From: Aculops lycopersici
Taxonomy: Eukaryota > Arthropoda > Arachnida > Trombidiformes > Eriophyidae
NCBI GenBank assembly: GCA_015350385.1
Contig: WNKI01000001.1
Span: 10,641,707-10,705,706 of the forward strand
Direction of reading: 5' to 3'
DNA length: 64,000 bases
Shown in pieces: positions 12,513-21,259 of the stretch. Position 1 is the first letter of the stretch, and every line of letters starts with the position of its first letter. Made by a program: the position numbers and the translations under genes. The notes below the pieces were generated by a model. It was not told where the DNA came from. It ran no database searches and worked only from the letters and a program-made list of their open reading frames with translations.

Positions 12513-13793
12513 CTAACTATAGATTAGTGTTATAAAATCCTCAAGCAGAACTCTTGGGAGCCAGGTGATCCAATGGACATTTGTATACAATCTAGCGCTC
12601 TCAAATTGAATCATTTGGGCTCTTTGGTGAGCCCGAATAGCTGCCACTGTCGGTGGATTATGCTGATTAGTTGTATCTATAAACTCGTCGCTACTTTCTG
12701 ACTCCTCGATTATACCTTCATTGATATCATCTAGTTGCTCTTCCATCGTTAATTGATCGTTGGCTCTTTGATGGCTACTTTGGCCCTTGATTGGCTTTCG
12801 ACAAGTTGGGCAGGTGGTGTCCCGTTCGAGCCAGGAGCGAAGACAACAGTTGTGGAAGAGATGGTTGCAAGGTAACTTTCTTGCCTGTGTCATCTCATTC
12901 CAACAAATTGCACAATAGTCGCTATTTTTCTCAATATCCTCCTTGTCGGCCATGGCAAAGCTACCCTCCATTAGCTTAGTGACGAATAAATGGTGCTTAT
13001 GCTTCCTTAGTCTCTTCTTAATATCCTTGACCAGTGTTGTTATTCTAACAACGCAAAAGAATTTCATCATTAGTGAACTATGATTGTTAACGCCAATTAA
13101 ATTGTAGATAGATTCTATAGTTAGCAAAGACATTGCAAAGAATAACTCTGAATAATAATTGACATTTTCACTATTCTCCCAAAGGGTTGTTTTGCGCATA
13201 TCATGTATTAATATGAGAAATTTAGTCATGACTGAAGTGACGAAAACCAGAACATAGGTTGAGTCGACTAGGAGAAAGATTGACTGTTTCGATATCTTGT
13301 TTGTAAACACAATTACATTCAATGTAAGTGCAATAAATTGTAGCAAGCTCAATAGTATTCCAATTTTCACTAGTGGCCATCTTGGAGTTGAGGGCGATGA
13401 GGATATTAGATATTCTGCTCTATGTTTACAAAGTCTCGATAAAATTAGTAGGGCACCCAAAGAGGAGAACCAGAAGACCCACTTGTCCCAGGGATTAGCC
13501 GAGACCGAGATGAGCATAACAAAGAGAGCCTTTTGAAATAGATAATCTTGAAGTGTCTCATCTCTAATCTTGAGCTCTGAGGTTCGCAATTTTCCTAGAA
13601 AGATAAGCCTAAGCGATTTTGCAATTGCATAAATCACAAAACATATTGCAAATGGCCTAAAAATATGGATGAATTTTGTATAATCCTTTTCATGAACTAA
13701 TAATTCTGGATCTATGATTTGTAATGAATAATTTCCAATGTGATCCATAATGGTATAAAAATCTTGACTTGCGATGGAAATAAATAAATTCAT
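12513..13793 (-). CDS. AMFR: AMFR/gp78-like ER membrane E3 ubiquitin ligase
   Basis: The 426-aa product is an ERAD RING ligase. The N-terminal half has several membrane segments; LGKLRTSEL...RDETLQDYLFQKALF and CKHRAEYL..SPSTP match the gp78 membrane domain. The RING-H2 finger CAICWNEMTQARKLPCNHLF (about residues 303-322) continues HNCCLRSWLERDTTCPTCR and is nearly identical to the AMFR RING (CAICWDSMQAARKLPCGHLF). A later segment, ARLYTNVHWITWLPR, matches the region just after the RING in AMFR. The protein then stops, so the CUE ubiquitin-binding domain, the E2-binding region and the p97-binding motif of full-length gp78 (643 aa) are absent. No convincing downstream exon is seen, but the suspect assembly gap is near. 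The first ATG (13793) is used; the frame opens upstream at TTG. Confidence 0.88.
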   Translation of the reverse strand: MNLFISIASQDFYTIMDHIGNYSLQIIDPELLVHEKDYTKFIHIFRPFAICFVIYAIAKSLRLIFLGKLRTSELKIRDETLQDYLFQKALFVMLISVSANPWDKWVFWFSSLGALLILSRLCKHRAEYLISSSPSTPRWPLVKIGILLSLLQFIALTLNVIVFTNKISKQSIFLLVDSTYVLVFVTSVMTKFLILIHDMRKTTLWENSENVNYYSELFFAMSLLTIESIYNLIGVNNHSSLMMKFFCVVRITTLVKDIKKRLRKHKHHLFVTKLMEGSFAMADKEDIEKNSDYCAICWNEMTQARKLPCNHLFHNCCLRSWLERDTTCPTCRKPIKGQSSHQRANDQLTMEEQLDDINEGIIEESESSDEFIDTTNQHNPPTVAAIRAHQRAQMIQFESARLYTNVHWITWLPRVLLEDFITLIYS

Positions 13794-15396
13794 CTTCAAT
13801 TTAATCCATCCATCAATCAACAATTCAAGGTTAGGATAGATTTATTCTTCCTCCTAGGATCCTTCGCCACTACTAGTAGAGCTAAAAATGCGTTAGTTTT
13901 GATGCCGCCAAAGTTGATGTTGTTGTTGTTGTTTTTGTTGCTGCAGTTGTTTTGTTTCAAGTAGCGGTATGAGATTCATGGTACACTGTGAGCAAAGGTA
14001 GCAGTGGTGTTGGTAGTTGTGGTCTCGAATGTCGACGACGACGATGTCGCTTGCCTGTCACATGAACTTGTAACTTCTTCACTTCTCTGTTGCTCTGTAT
14101 ATTATTAAGCTAATACTGCCAAGCTTATGCTATGCTGAAAATGATGGTGGAGAAGTTCCATTCGGGAAATGATAATTCAAACAAACTCAATTATCTCACC
14201 GATATCAGCTACGATTGTCGCGATAACATGAATAGCGTTACAGATAGCTAACAATCGTTCCGATGATTCGGCTGCTAGTTTTAATTTTAGTGATGACAGA
14301 AATACAGGATTCTCGATGAATTACGAACTTTATTGTAAAAAATGACCTCGTGCTTCGAATGGTGAACTCGACTAAGCATATTTTAGGTAAGTTAGGTTTT
14401 ACAACCACAAGTGTCTATGATATCATAGAAATGTAACAAAATTCATTTAGTGTTACTTTTGAGGCTCTTTCCGGTTCCAAGATGAGATCTTAGGCTCGAG
14501 TGAGTCGGGTGACCAGCATCAATCGCCTTCAATTTCGATTAGTCAGATGTGCAATAGGAGTGCCAACAACAACTTCCCGTTACTGTGAGTCAAAAATTTG
14601 TCAAGTTATTTGCAAATCTAGGTATTATCAACTCTCCCATCAAGGACACAACAAGGCAATTGATTGGATCGGCACAAGTTACTTTATCTGCAACAACATC
14701 GGACAGCTAGAAGTTAGCGAGGTTAAAATTGCTCCTGATATGATCACCGAATGAACGAGATTTCAACTGTCATGGAGGAAAATGGATGATTCCTCTTGAG
14801 TCTGAACGATTCGTATAGAGTTTATTGATGGATTGCAATTGAAATCAACTAAGCAACTCACAGCTTGGATTGACGACCAATATCATTCCTATGATACCAA
14901 AAATGATTAGTTTCAAAATCTTCGGCGGCTCTTTAACCTAGTGGACTGAATCTCGATATACGCCAAGCTCACCTATTTGATTTCATGCTCACAGACAGGC
15001 GCGCCTCCCTCGCTCTCTGGCAAGCTAGTTTCGCTTGAGATTACAAGTGATTGTGTGCGGCTGGATGTTCATGTTGCCGAGGTACTTGTCGTAAAGCCAA
15101 CCATGATATCAGCGAGTTAAACGAGCGGCGCTTTTGTTGTTGTCGTTGTAATCGTTGTCACAAATAGATATAACCACAACGAGTTATTTGGCTTCATTTT
15201 TATCGTGGCTAGACGGTTACTGTGATTTGTATCATCAAATATGTATGTGTTAAGCTCATTCACAATGCGACATATTAATACTAATTAACTTATTGCAATC
15301 CCGCAGAAGAGTATCTTTGTAGAAAAATATTTATATTATCGGCCAGGAAGATCAAGTAACATTTGGACAAAGGCGTGCGAATTGAAATAACTCAAT
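13794..15396. other. Intergenic region between AMFR-like and sideroflexin genes
   Basis: A divergent promoter interval of 1.6 kb. I see GTT runs near 13920 and a GAC/CGA run near 14034-14045 but no supported exon, tRNA or repeat element. Confidence 0.5.
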
Positions 15397-16371
15397 ATGG
15401 ATTCCAAAAACTCAGAGAAGAAGTTGGAAAGGACTATTAACATTGAGGCACCTAGATGGGACCAATCGACTTATTGGGGTCGAGCTGCGCATTTTTTCAC
15501 AACCACAGATCCAAGAAATTTACTCTGCACTTCCGAGGATCTAAATAAGGCCAAAGATATCGTTACTCGCTTTCGAGCTGGCGAAGATTTGTCCCATCTA
15601 ACTGAGGATGAAATTTGGCAAGCTAAACATGTTTACGATTCTGCATTTCATCCGGATACTGGCGAAAAAATGTTTATTCTGGGAAGGATGTCTGCTCAAG
15701 TTCCAATGAACATGATGATCACCGCGGCCATGTTGACCTTTTACAAGACACCTAGACAAGTTATATTCTGGCAATGGTTTAACCAGTCATTTAATGCTGT
15801 TGTCAACTATACCAATCGAAGTGGTAGCTCGCCAATCAGCGTTGATCAATTGGGTGTCTCCTATTTGAGCGCCACTTCGGCTGCTCTGATTACAGCGTTG
15901 GGCTTGAACAAACTAGTCAAAAGAGCGCCGCCTCTATTTGGACGATTTGTGCCATTTGTCGCAGTTGCCGCAGCCAATTGTATTAATATTCCATTGATGA
16001 GACAGAAGGAGATCAAGGAGGGAATTGAGGTTTTCGACGAGTCCGGTCAGAAGCTCGGCCAATCGAAGGTGGCCGCAAAGAAGGCCATAAGCGAGGTGGT
16101 CTTCTCGCGTATTGCCATGGCTTCACCTGGAATGGTGATACCTCCATTGCTAATGAATATCCTCGAAAAGCGAGGTTTCCTTAAGAAGTATCCAGGAAGT
16201 AGTTTACCAATTCAAACGGCTGTTTGTGGAGCCTTACTAGTTTTTGCAACTCCAATGTGTTGCGCCATATTTCCCCAGAAGAGTTCCTTACCAGCCATTA
16301 GTGTTGAGGACGAAATTAGGACAAGAGTCCAGAACCCAAACTCAATGTGTTATTTCAATAAGGGACTCTAG
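15397..16371 (+). CDS. Sideroflexin (SFXN1/3 type)
   Basis: The 324-aa product is a mitochondrial inner-membrane sideroflexin; SFXN1-type members carry serine into mitochondria for one-carbon metabolism. It is full length for the family (about 320 aa) and in a single exon. Landmarks: the N-terminal [22 protein letters not shown] (about 19-41), the signature [19 protein letters not shown] (about 86-104), the membrane helix following PMNMMI, the [14 protein letters not shown] block, [19 protein letters not shown] in the fourth helix and a C-terminal FPQKSS motif. Clear orthologue of the SFXN1/2/3 group; I cannot assign the exact paralogue. The gene is convergent with a small minus-strand ORF whose stop is 100 nt away. 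Confidence 0.95.
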   Translation: MDSKNSEKKLERTINIEAPRWDQSTYWGRAAHFFTTTDPRNLLCTSEDLNKAKDIVTRFRAGEDLSHLTEDEIWQAKHVYDSAFHPDTGEKMFILGRMSAQVPMNMMITAAMLTFYKTPRQVIFWQWFNQSFNAVVNYTNRSGSSPISVDQLGVSYLSATSAALITALGLNKLVKRAPPLFGRFVPFVAVAAANCINIPLMRQKEIKEGIEVFDESGQKLGQSKVAAKKAISEVVFSRIAMASPGMVIPPLLMNILEKRGFLKKYPGSSLPIQTAVCGALLVFATPMCCAIFPQKSSLPAISVEDEIRTRVQNPNSMCYFNKGL

Positions 16372-16470
16372 GAGTCTCACTCGTTATGCAGATAGCTATT
16401 TGTTTTTAGGCCATCTGTAATCATCTTTCGTACTAGATTAATAGCTAACTAACAAACCAACCAACCTAAT

Positions 16471-16809
16471 TCATAGAATAATCGTTATAATTACATGATA
16501 TAAACCAATTACAGCAAGTACCATAATCGCAATTGCTGTAAACCTTCTTAGCTTGTCGTCAGATAAACAACTCTTGAAGAATTTATTGATTGACCGACAC
16601 AACTTACTCTCCAATGTTCTATCCTTACACGATTTGATTCTCTCCTTTAGATATCTTCGCTTTCTCGAAATTGACTTTACATTTAGGGGCTGTACCTCGT
16701 CATCTGTCGTGGTTGGGTCGGAAGTATATTGTGGCGCAGACGACGGCGATTGTGATGCTGTCGAGGCCGCCGGACTAGGTGATGGAATAGGGATGATCTC
16801 GTTAGGCAT
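16471..16809 (-). CDS. Small tail-anchored membrane protein, unknown
   Basis: A 112-aa frame from a true ATG. The first 40 residues are Ser/Pro/Thr-rich and disordered; a basic helical middle (SRKRRYLKERIKSCKD, then CRSINKFFKSCLSDDKLRR) leads into a single C-terminal hydrophobic helix (FTAIAIMVLAVIGLYHVIITIIL) ending at the stop. This is the layout of a tail-anchored protein with its N terminus in the cytosol. I recognise no family. The coding case rests on length, a C-terminal helix preceded by a basic stretch and its place in a packed gene row. Confidence 0.55.
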   Translation of the reverse strand: MPNEIIPIPSPSPAASTASQSPSSAPQYTSDPTTTDDEVQPLNVKSISRKRRYLKERIKSCKDRTLESKLCRSINKFFKSCLSDDKLRRFTAIAIMVLAVIGLYHVIITIIL

Positions 16810-17140
16810 CTACCTGCAATGAGCTTTATCTAATGTTTACCACGATTAAAATAATTTTCAGAGTCAAATAATACCCATCAAAATTCTTCATCATTCTATT
16901 CTATAGATTATAAACCTAGACCCTTTAGTTCCTGTTGGTTAGTGGCGCCAATTGATTTGAACACAACGCGTGCGCGTTGCGTGCAGCTGAGCATCAAAAT
17001 AAAAACACGAAGAGCTTAATTTATTATTGCACAAGGACATCTTTACCTTCACCTTCACGAGTAACTTTTACTCTATTAGCCATCCATTGAAGAATAACAT
17101 TATTATTGTATTACAGTTAACTCGATAGTAAGCCCCAACC

Positions 17141-17449
17141 ATGTGGTGGCAAGCTTTACCAGCCTTGGCGATTGTTGGAATTTGCGCCAACGTTAACTAT
17201 TTCACTGCACCCGTGAGTATCGAATCTAAAATCAGGATTAATCTTCTGAAATCAAGACATAATTAACCTTTCCAACTATTCCTGATCTCTAAACAGCTCG
17301 TACATTATCTTATGAGTGGCCGAGCTACTATGAGGGCTATTAGCGCCTGCACCTTCAAGGACACCCATCTCCAAAATGCATTCAAGCGAGACGTTGACCT
17401 GGTGGGCAACAACTGGGACAGTCAAGGTTTAGATTACCTACCAGAATAG
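17141..17449 (+). CDS. NDUFA1: NADH dehydrogenase (complex I) subunit NDUFA1 / MWFE, two exons
   Basis: The exons are 17141-17212 and 17297-17449, joined in phase 0 (donor GTGAGT at 17213, acceptor AACAG ending 17296), giving 74 residues, against about 70 in vertebrates. The product starts MWWQALPALAIVGICAN, matching the MWFEILPG start of the MWFE subunit with its single membrane helix, and ends with KRDVDLVGNNW..QGLDYLPE, matching RD..L..N....GLD..P of insect orthologues. MWFE is an accessory subunit needed for assembly of the complex I membrane arm. The second aromatic (W for F) and a longer loop are small differences. Convergent with UBXN6, whose stop is 80 nt away. Confidence 0.85.
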
Positions 17450-17499
17450 GAAAAGTAATGCAATATATACCTCTAAATGAAGTTGAATTATAGAAGATG

Positions 17500-17505
17500 T
17501 TTATT
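17500..17505 (-). promoter_or_regulatory. Polyadenylation signal for UBXN6
   Basis: AATAAA on the minus strand (TTTATT on plus), 25 nt after the UBXN6 stop codon. Confidence 0.5.
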
Positions 17506-17529
17506 CGATGAAGTGTATAAAAATCAATA

Positions 17530-18312
17530 CTATGAACCCTTGTTGACAATTGTAAGAGTGGTGGCGGGTATAAAACCGGATTGTTTGACTGTTTTATCGA
17601 AGTCGCCAGCTCTCAAAGGCCTCAAGCCGAATAGGATATCGAAATTGGTCAACTTCAAATTTGCTGACTTTTCGCAAGTGGATAGCATCCATTCTCGTAC
17701 TGTGGCTAGCGTTTCTGAGCCCGAGAAAGAAGCTTCCAGGATCATGTTGTTCGGAAGCTTGAATCGGATTCTAGCAACGTTAGTTGTTGGCCTTCTTGCT
17801 TCTTCTTCTCTCTTTCTCATCTCGCTTGTTCGTAGTATTTCGTTTCTCGCCCTCTCTTCGTCATACCTTTGTTTGAATAACTTAGCATCCTCGACTGTCA
17901 AACGAAAGAAGTCGTCATCTATGTCTGGTTGCTTGACTCGCTTCGCTAGTTCCTCGGTCGAATAAATTTGGACATTCCTTTGGGGAACACCATCTATAAT
18001 TAATAGCTCCTTCGGGGGGCTCGCCGGTTGACTATTGGCGGGTTCTGGGATTTCATCATCCACACGTTTACTTGTGGTTGGTTGATCAGGATTTCTAGGT
18101 ACTGGTCTAGGACGCTGCGCCGGTTTTGCATTATCTTTGTTGAAACGTTTCATAGCTGCCTCGGCGGCAGCTTGGCGTGCCGATGATTGCTCATTTGAAG
18201 GTCCCGGCGTAGATGTGGAATCAGTGGATAGCTTCTGGCCTGGTCCTGCTCGTGCAAATTTTACCTCGGCCTTTCGCCGCTTGAAAAACTCTTTTAATGG
18301 ATTGATTGACAT
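17530..18312 (-). CDS. UBXN6: UBX-domain protein 6-like p97 cofactor lacking the PUB domain
   Basis: The 260-aa product begins with FFKRRKAEVKFARAGPGQKL (about residues 9-28), matching the VIM-containing N terminus of UBXN6/UBXD1 (FKADIKFKSAGPGQKL). The C-terminal part has DDFFRLTVEDAKL..RYDEERARNE.LRTSEMRKREEE (family: GDFFNLTAEEIKREQR), then a UBX fold from RIRFKLPNNMILEASF to TLTIVNKGS. UBXN6 regulates the AAA ATPase p97/VCP in endolysosomal and ER quality control. The central PUB domain (about 150 residues in the 441-aa human protein) is missing and replaced by a Pro-rich linker, in an uninterrupted frame. The ATG is 18 nt downstream of, and in frame with, the stop of a 60-codon membrane ORF. 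Confidence 0.85.
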   Translation of the reverse strand: MSINPLKEFFKRRKAEVKFARAGPGQKLSTDSTSTPGPSNEQSSARQAAAEAAMKRFNKDNAKPAQRPRPVPRNPDQPTTSKRVDDEIPEPANSQPASPPKELLIIDGVPQRNVQIYSTEELAKRVKQPDIDDDFFRLTVEDAKLFKQRYDEERARNEILRTSEMRKREEEARRPTTNVARIRFKLPNNMILEASFSGSETLATVREWMLSTCEKSANLKLTNFDILFGLRPLRAGDFDKTVKQSGFIPATTLTIVNKGS

Positions 18313-18330
18313 TTTCGATGCTTCGGCCTC

Positions 18331-18513
18331 TTAGATCCTCGGTGTATGTTCCTTCAAATGAAGATTTAGATCCAAAGCTTCGAAAGTTGGCCTTTGTGTT
18401 ATCGTCCTCTGGATATTGTCTTTGTATACTCTCCAGGCGACTGAAATGAGGGTCAAATTTATGACAAGAATGCTTGCTAGTAAAGCAATGAGGGTATCAA
18501 TCTCAAAAAGCAT
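18331..18513 (-). CDS. 60-aa single-pass membrane micropeptide upstream of UBXN6
   Basis: The frame runs from ATG 18513 to TAA 18331. Residues about 6-28 (DTLIALLASILVINLTLISVAW) form one membrane helix followed by a basic stretch (RVYKDNIQRTITQR) and a polar tail. I know no homologue. The stop lies six codons before the UBXN6 ATG in the same frame, so one mRNA could give two proteins, or rarely a membrane-tethered fusion. It is short, so chance cannot be excluded; the hydrophobic segment with a following positive charge supports it. Confidence 0.5.
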   Translation of the reverse strand: MLFEIDTLIALLASILVINLTLISVAWRVYKDNIQRTITQRPTFEALDLNLHLKEHTPRI

Positions 18514-18798
18514 GAGATTATTTGTAATTAATTATTTCAATATGTAACAAAAAGATAAAAACTACAACTTTGATCAATATTGCTCCATATTGATCCAACG
18601 CTCGACTCCCAATGTTTTCTCTACGTGAAGATGGAATGACGTCTGTGTTGCGAGACCAATGGCAGCTTGAATCGCCGCACACTGTCAACTCGCATTTTCT
18701 CTCGGGGCGAGGTACCATTTTTCACACCATTCCATCCGCAAACTTTCTATTGTTACTTATTGATTTTACCAGAATACCTCATATCCCAATCAAGTAGG
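18514..18798. promoter_or_regulatory. Shared divergent promoter region (UBXN6 unit / GINS1)
   Basis: A 285-bp interval between ATGs pointing in opposite directions. It must hold both 5' UTRs and promoters. A frame in phase with GINS1 is open upstream to about 18667, but the conserved protein begins at 18799. No TATA box is obvious. Confidence 0.45.
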
Positions 18799-19521
18799 AT
18801 GTATGGAGAAAAATCCACAGAACTTATCAAAACTTTGGTGCGCGATGAGAACGAGGTTATTCCCAAATATCAACAGGAGCTCATTGAAGAAATCATCCGG
18901 GAAAATGAAGAACTTTATGCTGAAAACTTGAAGACTAGTCAATCGACAACAAGTGGAAGCAATAACGAAAAAGTACCCGTCCATCCAACCACCTCCAATG
19001 ACAATACCGATGATTTAACTGGTGTTGAACCCAGCGATAGGCACAATGAGACAGAAGAACTTGGTCCAGGAGATCCCGATGGAATAGATATAGGCGAGAA
19101 GGAAATCATGGTCATGCAGGTCAGGCATACAGCGAAGTTATGGAACAAGCGATGTATCATAGCATATCATTACGAAAGATTGAACAGACTCAAAAGGTTA
19201 AGATGGGACATCGGTAATAATTTACCGCGTGCTATTGTTGAAAACTTATCCCGAGACGAACTAGAGTGGTTCATGAAGTACAACGAAAATCTCTTCAGCT
19301 ATATGAGTGCGTTAACTATTGACGGTCGAGGTATAGATCTCACCCTCTACAAGACACCACCTAAACGACTCTACGTTCAAGTCAAATGTCTTAGAGATTA
19401 TGGCGAATTTGATATCGAAGGTGAGCAACCTGTAATGTTGAAGAAAGATAGTATCCATAATCTTCCATTGAACCAATGTGAGAAGCTAATACATCAAGGG
19501 GTTCTGCAACAAATGGTCTGA
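18799..19521 (+). CDS. GINS1: GINS complex subunit 1 (PSF1)
   Basis: The 240-aa product is PSF1, a subunit of the GINS tetramer in the CMG replicative helicase. Matches: MYGEKSTELIKTL at the start (family MFCEKAMELI), RHTAKLWNKRCIIAYHYERL (family RH..LLRNRRC..AY.Y.RL), LRWDIGNNLP, DELEWFMKYN..L..YM, and the B-domain PPKRLYVQVKCLRDYGEFDI...VMLKKDSIHNLP..QCEKLIHQGVL. This last part matches the human C terminus closely. Relative to human PSF1 (196 aa) an acidic, Ser/Thr-rich loop of about 45 residues is inserted between the first helices (about 55-105). The start at 18799 is preferred over an upstream in-frame ATG at 18667 because homology begins there. Confidence 0.95.
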   Translation: MYGEKSTELIKTLVRDENEVIPKYQQELIEEIIRENEELYAENLKTSQSTTSGSNNEKVPVHPTTSNDNTDDLTGVEPSDRHNETEELGPGDPDGIDIGEKEIMVMQVRHTAKLWNKRCIIAYHYERLNRLKRLRWDIGNNLPRAIVENLSRDELEWFMKYNENLFSYMSALTIDGRGIDLTLYKTPPKRLYVQVKCLRDYGEFDIEGEQPVMLKKDSIHNLPLNQCEKLIHQGVLQQMV

Positions 19522-20287
19522 TATTGATAGTTGTATCTGAATACAACATCTCAAGCTTGTATCCTTAACATGAATCCTTGCCAGCATCCACTATAAATCT
19601 ACCAATATGATTTTTGAAGATTATTTCGAAAAATATTAAATCTTTTATCGATATTATATTATGTCAACGAATAAATGAAAAGTTAGCCATAACGACATAT
19701 GGACATTACTTGAGATAGCTGAAGGTTTTCTCGAGATCTAGTTGATAGGTGGGGTGAAACTGAGTGATGCTCAATCCACTCTCAGAACATAGATATTGAA
19801 TTGAATTGGAATGCTAAATTATCATTTTGGTCAACTTAGCTGCTGGCGATGGACTAATAGCAGCTCAGAAGGAAAAGATTGTATCTAATAATGTCCATCT
19901 GATCATGATGTGTGTGTGTGTCCAGTATATTTTGATATTGAATGTTTTCAACTCAAAGAGAGATAATGCAATTGCTTTGTCTTATTTCTAGATTTATGTT
20001 ATTATTCATCCACGGAGCCCAATCCTCTACAAGATTATATCTTCACATAGAGTGATACTATTTCACTTCACTGAAATGAAAAAAAGATGAAGGCATTATA
20101 GTTGAATATTAGATCAATTTCAACTACATTATTGGGATAAGTTGATGATACAAAAATTAACACTCGACTTGCGAAATAAACTTTCTTAGACAAGGCATAG
20201 ATCAAATCATCAAGCAACTTAATCTACAATACTTGAGTATATTAAAAACCTAAATTCAACTCAAATTATCCATCTCTTCTAGTCGAT
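19522..20287. other. Intergenic region GINS1 - CWC25-like
   Basis: AT-rich, no supported frame. I looked for the missing N-terminal (Cir_N) coding segment of the CWC25-like gene here and did not find it. A short GT run lies at about 19911-19920. Confidence 0.5.
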
Positions 20288-21013
20288 ATGACTGAGGAAA
20301 GTAAAGAAAAAAGGCCGGACTGGATGACAAGTGTGGCCGTTGTCAATACAGATGACTATCTTTTTGGCCGGAAGATAGACAAGACATTCAAACTAGCCAA
20401 TGAGGAAAAGAGAAACCGGGAAAAGAAAGCTAGAGACGAATTGGTGAAATCAGATAGGTTGCGGTTGGTAGGTGACCCTGTGCTCGAGCTGGAGCGCCGC
20501 AAGAAGGCACTCAAGCTAGAGATTATAAACAATCCAATCAAACTCAAACTCTTAAGGGATAGACTTATACAAATGGATCGTGATAATGGTGACAGCATGA
20601 GTGACACAAGAAGGCAAGAAAAAGTCAAAGGACAGACGAGTATGGGTCCAAGTACGAAACCATCTTCAAGTAGAAACTTTGAACATTCCTATGGGCATCG
20701 TCGACATGATTCAAGGGATGATGAATCGAGAGGAAGAAGAGCTGATTATCGGCGTCATAGACATGACCTATTTGATGACAGGAAGCTGCAAAGAGATTCC
20801 TCTCCCTCATCCAGCTCTAGCACAAGCTCATCATCCTCAAACTATAATAATAGGCATAAATCTCGAAGAGAACATCATCGCGAGCACACACACGACGCCA
20901 AGAGACGTGAATCTCATCATCGGCGTCAAGGACATAAGCGTGATCGAGACGAATATTCAGACCATAGTAACAAAGATAGTCGACGTTACACATCGCATCA
21001 TCGGAGAGATTAG
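20288..21013 (+). CDS. CWC25-like pre-mRNA splicing factor, RS/RH-rich
   Basis: The 241-aa product has RPDWMTS..VVNTDDYLFGRKIDKTF (about residues 9-34), which matches the conserved LDWMY..G.VNRDEYLLGRPIDK block of CWC25/CCDC49, and R+KALKLEIINNPIKLKLLRDRL (about 70-92), matching KKREVLNNPVKMKKIKELL. The remainder is a Ser/Arg/His-rich tail with poly-Ser (SSSSSTSSSSS), typical of spliceosomal proteins. CWC25 acts in the first catalytic step of splicing. The N-terminal Cir_N segment (KKSWHPQT...) found in other animals is absent; it may lie on an unrecognised 5' exon or be lost. The spliceosomal assignment rests on two motif blocks. Confidence 0.72.
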   Translation: MTEESKEKRPDWMTSVAVVNTDDYLFGRKIDKTFKLANEEKRNREKKARDELVKSDRLRLVGDPVLELERRKKALKLEIINNPIKLKLLRDRLIQMDRDNGDSMSDTRRQEKVKGQTSMGPSTKPSSSRNFEHSYGHRRHDSRDDESRGRRADYRRHRHDLFDDRKLQRDSSPSSSSSTSSSSSNYNNRHKSRREHHREHTHDAKRRESHHRRQGHKRDRDEYSDHSNKDSRRYTSHHRRD

Positions 21014-21259
21014 CAGGGGTTTTGAGACCACATCAAGCACAAATATGATTGATTTTAATGAAGATCCTGAAGGGAATAGTCCTATTATCATAAGTAATTT
21101 CTATCCATCGTTGATCTATGCTGTTGAGAGGGTTATTATGGTTATGATGAAGCAATAGATATTTGCCTAAATCATTGCCGTGATTTGGGTTTGATTCGTC
21201 TTATTGTAGGTTTTACTATTATCTTGATGAGACGTTTGCTCGGAGTTCGACTGTGTAAC

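Noticed and set aside
17477..17965. 162-codon plus-strand frame
   Set aside because: Antisense shadow of the UBXN6 UBX domain.
18667..18798. N-terminal extension of GINS1 from an upstream ATG
   Set aside because: Homology to PSF1 begins exactly at MYGEKSTELI (18799); the upstream part is probably 5' UTR or promoter.
20601..21158. 185-codon plus-strand frame overlapping the CWC25-like gene
   Set aside because: A shifted frame inside RS-rich coding sequence; no domain, while the other frame shows clear CWC25 motifs.
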